A stretch of DNA of 18,041 nucleotides, taken from assembly GCA_007571185.1 (NCBI GenBank), contig RKRX01000058.1, positions 1 to 18,041 of the forward strand. Direction: 5' to 3'. Source of the DNA: Oceanicaulis sp. (GTDB lineage Bacteria > Pseudomonadota > Alphaproteobacteria > Caulobacterales > Maricaulaceae). Positions 1 to 7,455 of this stretch are shown one piece after another. Position 1 is the first letter of the stretch, and every line of letters begins with the position of its first letter. Under the pieces are notes generated by a model. The model was not told where the DNA came from and ran no database searches. It worked only from the letters and a program-made list of their open reading frames with translations. The translations under genes and the position numbers were made by a program.

Positions 1-327
1 GATATTGACTAGACTGTTAGTGAACCCTTCGACAAGAACCGAGCCTTGTTCGGGCTCATACACCCCCGACAGAACCTGGAGCAGAGTGGTCTTGCCAGAT
101 CCATTGGAGCCCACCAGCCCCACCTTTTCTCCCTCACCAATATCCAGCGACAACCCGTTCAGCGCTCGAACGCCCCTGATAAAACCCCGGTTGTCGCGGA
201 CCAGACGGTGTTCGGTATCGAAATCGGAACCGACATCCCTGATGGCGGCATCCGTGTCCAAGGAACCGCGGGCGCGGTTGAAAAGAGGGTAGATGACTGT
301 CAGATCAGTTACTGCAATTCGGGACAT
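1..327 (-). CDS. Polysaccharide ABC transporter ATPase, Wzt/KpsT type (3' part missing)
   Basis: Nucleotide-binding subunit of a transporter that exports a surface polysaccharide across the inner membrane. Only the first 109 codons are in the window and the frame is open to the left edge. The protein starts MSRIAVTDLTV. It carries a 40-50 residue insert before the core beta strand, as in Wzt/KpsT-type ATPases, and a clear Walker A (GSNGSGKT, residues 73-80). Walker B and the signature motif would lie beyond the edge. The ATG sits 6 bases after the stop of the permease gene, so the two are co-transcribed and probably translationally coupled. Whether a C-terminal carbohydrate-binding domain is present, which would separate Wzt from KpsT, cannot be seen. 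Confidence 0.9.
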   Translation of the reverse strand, partial: MSRIAVTDLTVIYPLFNRARGSLDTDAAIRDVGSDFDTEHRLVRDNRGFIRGVRALNGLSLDIGEGEKVGLVGSNGSGKTTLLQVLSGVYEPEQGSVLVEGFTNSLVNI

Positions 328-333
328 GGCGCC

Positions 334-1161
334 TCACAACCAATAGGGCAATCGGCGGCGATACATGGAACCGGTAACCAGAGTCAGCAAGCAAATCACA
401 ATCGTACAACCACCCACAACGCCCCAGCTGGCAAGGCGCGGCGCCTCGCCCATGATCGGAGACCGGATCAGATCAATATAATGGGTGAGAGGATTGAGAT
501 CAGCTGCAAAAGCCCGCACGCCCTCCAGCCCCTCGCGCACCCACAGGATCGGCGTCACAAAGAGCAGCAGACGGGAGGCCGATTCCACCAGATGACCGAC
601 GTCTCGGTATCGGGCGGCCACCATTCCCAGAAGATATTGTATCGCCACCGCATTGATCAGATAGACCACAAGCGCCGGCGCCGCATGAATCAGCACTAGG
701 CCAGGAGTCCAGCGCACCCAGACCATGATGAGCGCCACCACAATCGAGTTAAGCGCCAGGTTTACGAACGAGCGGAACAAGCTGCGATAGACGTGTACGG
801 AATAGGGCAGAGGCACCGCCTTGATCCATATCTTCGAGGACACGAACACCTGGCAGCCATCCACCAGGTTGCCCACGATGAACACAAACAGCAGGTAACC
901 CAGCGCCACATGCAGGGCGAACCGGTCACCGCTCATACCGGAAAAATCCGAGAAAAAGAAAACTACACCGCCTACGAAAAAGGCGAATGCAATCAGAATC
1001 CAGACAATGCCCAGAATACTGCGGCGATAGCGATGCTGAATCTCGTCCCAGGCAAAAGCTCGCCACACCTCAGCCATCTGCAAGCCTGTGGCCAAGTCCT
1101 GAAGAAAACCTCCAACGCCGCGTGCGTCCTCGGATTTGTAGATTCGTCGCGTGGTGTTCAT
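334..1161 (-). CDS. Polysaccharide ABC-2 transporter permease (Wzm/KpsM type)
   Basis: Inner-membrane permease, about 275 residues, the usual size for Wzm/KpsM proteins. About six hydrophobic segments are visible, for example the stretches around SILGIVWILIAFAFFVGGVV, LGYLLFVFIVGNLV, IVVALIMVWV, LVVYLINAVAIQYLLGMVAA, LLLFVTPILWV and GGCTIVICLLTLVTG. The N-terminal amphipathic stretch before the first helix (AWDEIQHRYRRS) and the C-terminus RRRLPYWL are typical of the family. I start it at ATG 1161 (MNTTRRIYKSED). An ATG 29 codons upstream at 1248 would overlap the galU stop and adds an unconserved-looking arginine-rich tail. The ATPase gene follows after 6 bases. Substrate is unknown. Nearby galU and glycosyltransferases suggest capsule, O-antigen or exopolysaccharide. 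Confidence 0.88.
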   Translation of the reverse strand: MNTTRRIYKSEDARGVGGFLQDLATGLQMAEVWRAFAWDEIQHRYRRSILGIVWILIAFAFFVGGVVFFFSDFSGMSGDRFALHVALGYLLFVFIVGNLVDGCQVFVSSKIWIKAVPLPYSVHVYRSLFRSFVNLALNSIVVALIMVWVRWTPGLVLIHAAPALVVYLINAVAIQYLLGMVAARYRDVGHLVESASRLLLFVTPILWVREGLEGVRAFAADLNPLTHYIDLIRSPIMGEAPRLASWGVVGGCTIVICLLTLVTGSMYRRRLPYWL

Positions 1162-1231
1162 TGCGCGGTCCGACCTGGTTTTCACGGCGCATCCTGTATT
1201 CCGGTCCCGGAGTGGAGCACATGCACGCCAT

Positions 1232-2110
1232 TCAGAGGTTGTCGGCAAAACGCCTGATCATGTCCGCCGCCTGTGCGCCCAGTTCATCATGGCTAACCGA
1301 AAGCGCCAGGAATGCTTCCAGATAGCCCAGTTTAGAGCCGGTGTCATAGGTGCGACCGGTGAACTCATAGGCGTGGAAAGGTCTCTGGTCCATCAGGCGC
1401 ACCATAGCATCGGTGAGCTGTATCTCACCGCCTGCACCTAAATCCTGGGTTTCCAGAAGATCAAAAATCCCGGGCTCCAGGATATAGCGCCCGGAAATCA
1501 TGTGACGGGACGGCGCCTGGTCTGAAGCGGGTTTCTCCACCATACCCGACAGCCGGCGCACGCCCGGCGCCACAATCTCACCGAAATCAGCGATGCCATA
1601 TCTGTCCACTTGACTGGCGGGCACTTGCTCCACCGAAATCAGATTGCCGCCATGGTCGGCATGGATCCGGGTCATCGCTTGCAGGCAGGGTGGATCCGAG
1701 ACCATCAGCATATCCGGCAACATGACTGCAAAAGGTTCATCGCCCACAAGATCGCGCGCGCACAGCACCGCATGACCCAGTCCCAGCGGAGCCTGCTGGC
1801 GCACAAAACTGCATGAACCCGCCGCAGGAGTGGAAGTTTGAAGCTTTTGGAGAATGGCCGTCTTGCTTTTTTTCTGCAGCGTAGCTTCCAGCTCATAGGC
1901 GCGATCGAAATAATCTTCGATCGCGTATTTCTGACGCCCGGTCACAAAGACGAAATGCTCAATCCCGGCGGCGCGGGCTTCATCCACCACATATTGCAGG
2001 GACGGACGATCAAAAACGGGTAACATCTCCTTTGGCATCACCTTGGTAGCCGGAAGAACTCGGGTGCCCAAACCCGCAACGGGAATCACAGCTTTACGAA
2101 CGCAGGGCAT
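1232..2110 (-). CDS. galU: UTP--glucose-1-phosphate uridylyltransferase
   Basis: Makes UDP-glucose from UTP and glucose-1-phosphate in the cytoplasm, a precursor for surface polysaccharides. About 292 residues. The N-terminal nucleotide-binding signature AGLGTRVLPATK is followed by MPKEMLPVFDRPSLQYVVDEA, then the GalU-typical GLGHAVLCARDLVGDEPFAVMLPD block, SVEQVP..QVDRYGIADFG, and GGEIQLTDAM near the C-terminus. The ATG at 2110 is chosen because AGGAG lies 7 bases upstream. A longer reading from TTG at 2125 would place that Shine-Dalgarno inside the coding region. It lies downstream of pheT with a 97-base gap and upstream of the polysaccharide exporter genes. Confidence 0.95.
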   Translation of the reverse strand: MPCVRKAVIPVAGLGTRVLPATKVMPKEMLPVFDRPSLQYVVDEARAAGIEHFVFVTGRQKYAIEDYFDRAYELEATLQKKSKTAILQKLQTSTPAAGSCSFVRQQAPLGLGHAVLCARDLVGDEPFAVMLPDMLMVSDPPCLQAMTRIHADHGGNLISVEQVPASQVDRYGIADFGEIVAPGVRRLSGMVEKPASDQAPSRHMISGRYILEPGIFDLLETQDLGAGGEIQLTDAMVRLMDQRPFHAYEFTGRTYDTGSKLGYLEAFLALSVSHDELGAQAADMIRRFADNL

Positions 2111-2117
2111 GTGAAAA

Positions 2118-2122
2118 CTCCT
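2118..2122 (-). promoter_or_regulatory. Shine-Dalgarno of galU (decides the start)
   Basis: On the minus strand AGGAG is followed by 7 bases and then the ATG of MPCVRKAVIP. This supports ATG 2110 over the in-frame TTG at 2125, which overlaps the Shine-Dalgarno itself. Confidence 0.75.
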
Positions 2123-2207
2123 CAATCAATCGGGGACAAACGCGTCCAAACACCGCTCACGACAGTCGCATACATATCTGGACACCTGTAAAATCGGATG
2201 ATTGCGC

Positions 2208-4601
2208 TCAACCTCTGAGAACTGCCCCTACTTTCTCAGCGGCGTTAATGATTTTGGCGCTGACCGCCTCGATATCCTTGTCGGTCAGGGGGGTTCTAGT
2301 GGGTTGAAGGGTCGCTTCCAGCGCCAGGGAGATCTGGTTTTCGGGTACGCCCTGGCCTTCATAGACATCAAACAGCTTCACATCGGTGATCAGATGCTTA
2401 TCCACGCTCTTGACCGCCTTGATCAGGTCACAAGCGGCGGCGGTGTTTTCAACCAGGAAAGCGAAATCGCGCCTGACCGGCATCAGATCAGGGAGTTGCA
2501 GCGCTGTGCGAGCCTTTAGAGATTTCTTTCTGGTCATTGGAATGGCGTTCAGAAACACTTCAAAGGCCAGAATGCAGCTGTCAATATCCAGTGCTTTCAG
2601 AACCCTGGGGTGAATTTCGCCAAACTCGGCCAGAACTCTCGGCCCTAGGCGCAGCACGCCCGCTCGGCCCGGGCGCCACCAATCGCGAACCTCGGTCGTC
2701 ACCTGCTGGTTTTTCACTGGCACGCCCACAGCTTCCAGCAGCGACTGAGCATCGGCCTTGATGTCGAAAACATCGGGAGTTCTAGCGTAGCGCCAGTCGC
2801 GCGCCGCGACCACCCGGCGGGCGGCAGCGACAACGGTTTCCTGACCGCCGGGCGTATCATTGAGATAGATTGGCCCGGCCTCAAAATAGCGTTCATCTTC
2901 AAGGCCCCGATCAGTGCTTTTCTGAATATTGGTGATTAGGTGGATGAGGACGGAGGGGCGCATCACATTGAGCTCGGAGCTGATCGGATTGGCGAGTTCG
3001 AGCCCTTCACCGGTTCCACCGAACAACCCGGCCTGATCGTGGTGACAGAAGGACCAGGTGATCGCTTCCTGATAACCGCGATGGGCTGCGGCCCGGCGTG
3101 CGGTGCGGATCCGGTTCTGAAGCTCAGTGGCGGGCGCTCTAAAGCGCCCGCCTTCAGGGCGGCGGAAAGGCGCTGCGGGCAAAGAGTCAAAACCGGCAAT
3201 GCGTGCAATTTCCTCAATCAGGTCGGCGGCCTGCAAACAGTCCCTGCGCCAGCTTGGCGCTGATACAGTCCAGATGTCACCCTCGATTACACCAAAGCCT
3301 AGCGATGTGAGAATGGTTTTGATCCTGCTTTCACCGGGATCAAAACCCAAAATACGCTTCACACGGGAAGGGTCGAAGGCGATATCAGGCGGGCGGGCGG
3401 GGGCCTGTCCCGACACAGTGAGATCACTGGCTTTGCCTCCCGCATATTCGAGAATGATCGCAGTGGCGAGCTCAATGCCATCCGTCAAGCCTTCCGGGTC
3501 CACGCCGCGCTCAAAACGGTGTTTAGCGTCCGAATCGATACCCAATTCGCGGGCGGACTTGCGAATAATACCGGGATCGAACCAGGCGGATTCTAGGAAA
3601 ATGTCGGTGGTTTCGTCCGAGCAACCCGAATAAGCGCCGCCCATGATCCCGCCAAGACCTAGCGGACGCTCATCATCGGCGATGACGCAGTGTTCGGGTT
3701 CCGGGGTGTAGATTTTTGCATCCAACCCCTCATGAGCATCAGGTTTGCCGCCCCCCTTGCGAACGTATATCACCTCGCCGATTTTGTCCAAATCATAGAC
3801 GTGCAGCGGGCGCGCCCGGTCAAAAGCGATATAGTTCGTCACATCTACGAGGAGGTTTTTCGGATGGATGCCGATAGCCTTCAGATACTGCTGTAGCCAA
3901 CCCGGAGACGGGCCGTTCTTCACACCCTTGATCACACGACCAGCGAAGATCGGGCAGGCATTTGCCCAGTCAAGCTTCACCGTTACCGGACAGGGAAAAC
4001 CGCCAGACACAGCCGGGACACGGCCAGTTTTCAGCATACCCGCGCCCGCGGCGGCCAGATCCCGTGCAATGCCGTGAACACCCAGCCAGTCAGGACGATT
4101 CGGGGTAACCTCAAAATCAATGATTGGATCATCCAGCCCCAGCGCTTCAGCCGCGGGCGTGCCCACAGCCCAGTCACCACTCAGATCGGCGATGCCATCA
4201 TGATCTTCGCCCGATTCCAACTCTCTGGGTGAGCACAGCATGCCATGGCTTTTTACGCCGCGGATATTGCGGGGTTTCCTGTCCAGTGCAAGGTCCAAGC
4301 CAGGAATATAAGCGCCCAGCGGGGCGTAGATGGCGGTCATGCCCGCGCGCGCATTGGGGGCGCCACAGACAATCTGTTTCACGCCGTCCCGGGTCTCCAC
4401 CATGCACACACGCAACCTATCTGCATTGGGATGAGGTCGAGCATCTTTCACATGGGCCACCGTGAAAGCCGCAAGCCTGCCGGCTGGATTGTCGATATTC
4501 TCAATCTCTAGCCCCGCCATGGTCATTGCTTCTTCCAGCTGATCAAGGCTGAGATCGGTGGCCAGATGCTTTTTGAGCCAGGAGTATGTCAATTTCATCA
4601 T
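2208..4601 (-). CDS. pheT: Phenylalanine--tRNA ligase beta subunit
   Basis: Beta chain of the (alpha-beta)2 phenylalanyl-tRNA synthetase, 797 residues, normal length for the bacterial long form. Order of parts: N-terminal MKLTYSWLKKHL; EMAP/OB-type tRNA-binding domain around residues 40-150 (ARPHPNADRLRVC, IVCGAPN); B3/B4 editing region (VDVTNYIAFDRARPLHVYDLDKI, GIMGG); B5 domain (FDPSRVKRILGFDP) and the synthetase-like core (RRDCLQAADLIEEIARIAGFDSLP); and a C-terminal ferredoxin-fold anticodon-binding domain (LPDLMPVRRDFAFLVE, ISLALEATLQPTRTPLTDKDIEAVSAKI). It begins with two ATGs in a row. GGAG lies 4 bases from the first and 7 from the second, so 4598 is the likelier initiator. It sits 91 bases after pheS in the same operon. 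Confidence 0.97.
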   Translation of the reverse strand: MMKLTYSWLKKHLATDLSLDQLEEAMTMAGLEIENIDNPAGRLAAFTVAHVKDARPHPNADRLRVCMVETRDGVKQIVCGAPNARAGMTAIYAPLGAYIPGLDLALDRKPRNIRGVKSHGMLCSPRELESGEDHDGIADLSGDWAVGTPAAEALGLDDPIIDFEVTPNRPDWLGVHGIARDLAAAGAGMLKTGRVPAVSGGFPCPVTVKLDWANACPIFAGRVIKGVKNGPSPGWLQQYLKAIGIHPKNLLVDVTNYIAFDRARPLHVYDLDKIGEVIYVRKGGGKPDAHEGLDAKIYTPEPEHCVIADDERPLGLGGIMGGAYSGCSDETTDIFLESAWFDPGIIRKSARELGIDSDAKHRFERGVDPEGLTDGIELATAIILEYAGGKASDLTVSGQAPARPPDIAFDPSRVKRILGFDPGESRIKTILTSLGFGVIEGDIWTVSAPSWRRDCLQAADLIEEIARIAGFDSLPAAPFRRPEGGRFRAPATELQNRIRTARRAAAHRGYQEAITWSFCHHDQAGLFGGTGEGLELANPISSELNVMRPSVLIHLITNIQKSTDRGLEDERYFEAGPIYLNDTPGGQETVVAAARRVVAARDWRYARTPDVFDIKADAQSLLEAVGVPVKNQQVTTEVRDWWRPGRAGVLRLGPRVLAEFGEIHPRVLKALDIDSCILAFEVFLNAIPMTRKKSLKARTALQLPDLMPVRRDFAFLVENTAAACDLIKAVKSVDKHLITDVKLFDVYEGQGVPENQISLALEATLQPTRTPLTDKDIEAVSAKIINAAEKVGAVLRG

Positions 4602-4692
4602 TCAGCTCCAAGCGACGAACCGTGCAATGAACGGCGCAATCGCGACACCCGTCATCTTCAGGTGATCAGATTCGAGCGGCATCTTGCTCATC

Positions 4693-5775
4693 CTAGCTCA
4701 GCCCGGTGGCCAGATTAGCCTGCAGCAGCGGACTGTAGCCATAGTGCGATAACCAGCGGGAATCAGGTTCAAAAAACGGTCGCAGATCAGGCATGCCGTA
4801 TTTGAGCATGGTCAGGCGATCCACGCCCATGCCGAAGGCGAAGCCCTGATAAATCTCGGGATCAAGTTCACAGGATCTGATGACATTGGGATGCACCATA
4901 CCACAGCCCAAAACCTCCATCCATTTGTCACCCGAACCTATTTTCACGGCATTACCCACAGATTCATAACGCACATCCATTTCCGCACTCGGCTCAGTGA
5001 AAGGGAAGTGATGGGGACGGAAGCGGGCTTCCACCAGATCAGTTTCAAAGAAAGTGGACACGAAATCCATCAAGCAGCCCTTCAGGTGACCCATATGGGT
5101 GTCCTCGTCGATCACAAGACCCTCGACTTGGTGGAACATGGGGGTGTGAGTCTGATCCCAGTCACGGCGATACACCCGTCCCGGCGCGATAATGCGGATT
5201 GGCGGCTTCTTGTTCATCATGGCGCGTATCTGAACCGGACTGGTATGGGTGCGCAGCAGTTTTGACGTTTCACCTTCGGCTGATTTCAGAAAGAAAGTGT
5301 CGTGGGCATCGCGGGCGGGATGATTGGAGGGGAAGTTCAGGGCGGTGAAATTATGAAAATCGTCTTCCACATCTGGACCTTCGGCCACGGCAAAGCCCAT
5401 ATCGGCGAAAATCACCGCCAATTCTTCCATCACCTGACCCACCGGATGCAACGAACCCCGGGCCTGATGCGAAACAGGCCGGGTCACATCCACGGTTTCG
5501 CTATCAAGCGCAGCGTTCAACACGGCGTCTTCCAGAACGGTCTTTCTGCATGTCACAAGCGTGTTGAGCCGGTCTTTCAGACCATTGAGCGCGGGGCCCA
5601 TAACCTGGCGTTCTTCCGGGCTCATCTTGCCCAGCTCGCGCATTTTCAAAGAGACCTCGCCTTTCTTGCCCAACGCGTTCACTCGCAGAGCATCTAGTGC
5701 AGCGAGATCGGGCGCCGCTTTGATGCCGACGGACAGGCGCGTTTCAAGCGCTTCGAGATCAGAGGGGGCAGACAT
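4693..5775 (-). CDS. pheS: Phenylalanine--tRNA ligase alpha subunit
   Basis: Catalytic chain of phenylalanyl-tRNA synthetase, 360 residues. An N-terminal coiled coil (residues about 1-90: [22 protein letters not shown]) precedes the class II core. Landmarks are [38 protein letters not shown], the motif 2 region ([20 protein letters not shown]), and motif 3 with the phenylalanine pocket ([20 protein letters not shown]). The tail after [13 protein letters not shown] is somewhat longer than in E. coli, which I recall as usual in Alphaproteobacteria. A 128-base gap follows rplT and holds a strong hairpin. A weak promoter-like pair (TTGAGA at 5828-5833, CTAAAT at 5806-5811, 16-base spacer) also lies there. 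Confidence 0.97.
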   Translation of the reverse strand: MSAPSDLEALETRLSVGIKAAPDLAALDALRVNALGKKGEVSLKMRELGKMSPEERQVMGPALNGLKDRLNTLVTCRKTVLEDAVLNAALDSETVDVTRPVSHQARGSLHPVGQVMEELAVIFADMGFAVAEGPDVEDDFHNFTALNFPSNHPARDAHDTFFLKSAEGETSKLLRTHTSPVQIRAMMNKKPPIRIIAPGRVYRRDWDQTHTPMFHQVEGLVIDEDTHMGHLKGCLMDFVSTFFETDLVEARFRPHHFPFTEPSAEMDVRYESVGNAVKIGSGDKWMEVLGCGMVHPNVIRSCELDPEIYQGFAFGMGVDRLTMLKYGMPDLRPFFEPDSRWLSHYGYSPLLQANLATGLS

Positions 5776-5842
5776 CAGGCGCTCCAGATATTGGAATGAG
5801 GTCAGATTTAGCGAAAACTGCGCCTGATCTCAAACACGACAG

Positions 5843-5870
5843 CGCCCGCCTGCAATCTTACAAGCGGGCG
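5843..5870 (-). terminator. GC-rich hairpin between rplT and pheS (terminator or attenuator)
   Basis: On the minus strand CGCCCGCTTG, an 8-base loop and CAGGCGGGCG form a 10-bp stem with one G-T wobble. No T-run follows. A tiny reading frame (MTCQSARL) starts in the rplT-pheS gap and ends at the base of the loop. E. coli has a phenylalanine attenuator (pheM leader) at this point of the operon, but this frame has no Phe codons, so classical attenuation is not supported. Confidence 0.4.
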
Positions 5871-5903
5871 GATTGACAAGTCATCCAGCAAGAGGCGCTC
5901 AAC

Positions 5904-6263
5904 CTAGCGCTGCAGAGCCTGCCTGGCCTGAACAGCCAGGCAAGCAAAGGCTTCAGGTTCATGCACGGCGATATCAGCAAGAACTTTGCGGTCCAGATCG
6001 ATACCGGCCTTGTTAAGCCCATCCATGAAGCCAGCATAGGTCAGGTCATTCACACGAGCGGCGGCGTTGATGCGCTGGATCCACAGAGAGCGGAACATGC
6101 GCTTCTTAGCGCGACGATCGCGATAAGCGTACTGAGCAGCCTTTTCCACCGCCTGATTAGCGGCGCGAAAGGTGTTCTTGCGACGGCCATAATAGCCTTT
6201 CGCCTGATCAAGGACTTTCTTTTTCCGGGCGCGGCGAGCCGGACCTGAGGACACGCGAGCCAT
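5904..6263 (-). CDS. rplT: 50S ribosomal protein L20
   Basis: Large-subunit assembly protein binding 23S rRNA, 119 residues as expected. The N-terminal basic arm [20 protein letters not shown] leads into the family hallmark [22 protein letters not shown], then [23 protein letters not shown] and the globular C-terminal domain ending [18 protein letters not shown] 6263 is chosen because GGAG lies 8 bases upstream. An in-frame start 6 codons further up ([10 protein letters not shown]) is less likely. It is the second gene of the rpmI-rplT pair, with a 52-base gap. In E. coli L20 represses this pair at a translational operator. Confidence 0.97.
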   Translation of the reverse strand: MARVSSGPARRARKKKVLDQAKGYYGRRKNTFRAANQAVEKAAQYAYRDRRAKKRMFRSLWIQRINAAARVNDLTYAGFMDGLNKAGIDLDRKVLADIAVHEPEAFACLAVQARQALQR

Positions 6264-6315
6264 GAGGCTGTCTCCTACCAAATATCTTTACAAAGCGTGA
6301 TTTGAACCGTCCATC

Positions 6316-6519
6316 TTAGCGAAGGTACGGCATGTAGCTGCGTTTGACGATACGAGCGTCCGCAACCGCCAGCGCGGTGAAACCGCGTTTTTGACGAATC
6401 TGCTTGGGGGTGCGCTTGATCATCCCATGGCGCTTACCCGTTCGCAAGGCCATCACTTTGCCAGCGGCGGTGATTTTGAAGCGCTTTTTTGCGCCCGATT
6501 TGGTTTTCATTTTCGACAT
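6316..6519 (-). CDS. rpmI: 50S ribosomal protein L35
   Basis: Small basic ribosomal protein, 67 residues. Visible family sequence is [40 protein letters not shown] and the C-terminal [14 protein letters not shown]. Translation probably begins at ATG 6519 (MSKMKTKS), with GAGG 5 bases upstream. The ATG three codons later (MKTKS) corresponds to the usual start in other bacteria and cannot be excluded. The frame stays open for 85 more codons upstream, but that part has no family resemblance and is leader sequence. A 297-base non-coding leader separates it from infC. Confidence 0.96.
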   Translation of the reverse strand: MSKMKTKSGAKKRFKITAAGKVMALRTGKRHGMIKRTPKQIRQKRGFTALAVADARIVKRSYMPYLR

Positions 6520-6816
6520 TTCGTCCTCCACACCCGCAGGAAAATTCGAGCCTCCGGGCATCTCGATCCCAGAGTTCTCGGCCACCCGGCATGCCGATTG
6601 GGCCGGGGAGGCCATTGAGCAGCAGCGGCAATCATACCCGTCTTGCATCAGAATACAAGACGGCCTGACCAAAATCCCAGGCACCCTATCTTTCCAGCCT
6701 GAAACCGTATCAAGAACCGTGATGCGCCGCGCAATCGCAGAGATCGTCAACACGGTCAAGATCAGACCACGCACAGGTTTATGGTCCGGTGAATCCGCGT
6801 ATTCTGCGGCGCGATG
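6520..6816 (-). other. infC-rpmI intergenic leader, 297 bases, no gene
   Basis: No credible gene is seen here. The spacer is unusually long for neighbouring genes in this operon. It holds a perfect inverted repeat (listed separately) and, on the minus strand, only weak promoter-like strings such as TTGATA - 17 bases - GATAGG upstream of that hairpin. In other bacteria the L20 autoregulatory leader lies here, so a regulatory RNA is plausible but not shown. Confidence 0.5.
6638..6663 (-). promoter_or_regulatory. Perfect 8-bp hairpin in the rpmI leader
   Basis: CCGTCTTG and CAAGACGG pair perfectly around a 10-base loop, about 120 bases upstream of the rpmI start. There is no T-run on either side, so it is not a standard terminator. 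Its position matches where L20-responsive leaders occur in other phyla. I cannot match it to a known leader fold. Confidence 0.4.
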
Positions 6817-7356
6817 TTAGCGCGGCGCCATCACCATGACCATCTGACGACCTTCCAGCTTGGGCTCCAGCTCGACCTTGGCGACTGCAGCGAAGTTTTC
6901 CTTGACGCGTTTCATCACGTCCATGCCGCGGTCCTGGTGCGCCATCTCACGACCCCGGAAGCGCAGGGTGACCTTGACCTTGTCACCATCTTCAAAGAAC
7001 CTGGTCATCGCCCTGGTTTTGACTTGATAATCGTGAATGTCGATATTCGGACGCATTTTTATTTCTTTGACGTCCTGGGTTTTCTGCTTCTTTCGGGATT
7101 CGGCTTTTTTCTTCTGCTCTTGGTACTTCAGCTTACCGTAATCGACGATCTTGCAGACCGGCGGATCCGTATTTGGTGAAACTTCAACAAGATCAAGACC
7201 GACTTTCGCCGCAGCTTCCAATGCGGCGTCGGTAGGCATCTCACCCTGCTTTTCCCCGGTTTCATCAATCAGGAGTACCTGCGGTGCGCGGATATCCCCG
7301 TTAATGCGCGGCCCTTCTTTTTTGGGCGGGGGCGCGGCATGCGGACGTCGAACTAT
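6817..7356 (-). CDS. infC: Translation initiation factor IF-3, AUA start
   Basis: IF-3 binds the 30S subunit and proofreads start-codon selection. Read from ATA at 7356 the protein is 179 residues, normal for IF-3. The N-domain has [20 protein letters not shown] and [24 protein letters not shown] lysine-rich linker ([15 protein letters not shown]) follows. The C-domain has [36 protein letters not shown] and [12 protein letters not shown]. The first in-frame ATG (7239) would delete 39 residues including the conserved RINGDIRA strand, and no GTG, TTG or ATG occurs in frame before it that gives a full protein. GGAG lies 7 bases before the ATA. An ATT at 7305 (the Ile of RIN) is a second non-canonical option. 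E. coli infC uses AUU and is repressed by IF-3 itself, and the same logic fits here. Confidence 0.95.
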   Translation of the reverse strand: MVRRPHAAPPPKKEGPRINGDIRAPQVLLIDETGEKQGEMPTDAALEAAAKVGLDLVEVSPNTDPPVCKIVDYGKLKYQEQKKKAESRKKQKTQDVKEIKMRPNIDIHDYQVKTRAMTRFFEDGDKVKVTLRFRGREMAHQDRGMDVMKRVKENFAAVAKVELEPKLEGRQMVMVMAPR

Positions 7357-7363
7357 GCGTCTT

Positions 7364-7367
7364 CTCC
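7364..7367 (-). promoter_or_regulatory. Shine-Dalgarno of infC (decides the AUA start)
   Basis: GGAG on the minus strand is followed by the 7-base spacer AAGACGC and then ATA GTT CGA CGT. It is well spaced for the ATA and far from the internal ATG at 7239. An out-of-frame ATG overlaps the GGAG and has no Shine-Dalgarno of its own. Confidence 0.6.
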
Positions 7368-7421
7368 ATAGTGATTGGAATTAAAGTGCACAGGCTACCT
7401 GAACTCGAGCCTGAGGGTTGG

Positions 7422-7450
7422 ACAATACCATGAAAGCATCGGGCTATCAA
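7422..7450 (-). promoter_or_regulatory. Predicted sigma70-type promoter of infC operon
   Basis: TTGATA (7445-7450) and TATTGT (7422-7427) are separated by exactly 17 bases on the minus strand, right after the stop of the GT9 gene at 7456. A start near 7415 would give an infC leader of roughly 60 bases. Prediction by eye only. Confidence 0.4.
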
Positions 7451-7455
7451 GGTGT

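Noticed and set aside
46..699. Forward 217-codon frame opposite the ABC transporter genes
   Set aside because: Antisense shadow of the well-recognised ATPase and permease genes. The translation is low-complexity and has no motif.
6520..6774. Long N-terminal extension of the rpmI frame
   Set aside because: No resemblance to L35, and a good Shine-Dalgarno marks the normal start at 6519.
6817..7239. infC starting at the first in-frame ATG (140 residues)
   Set aside because: It would remove the conserved start of the IF-3 N-domain, while a non-canonical start with a Shine-Dalgarno gives normal length.
7391..7413. CAGGCT-N11-AGCCTG inverted repeat upstream of infC as a terminator or attenuator
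   Set aside because: Only a 6-bp stem with an 11-base loop and no T-run. Too weak to call.
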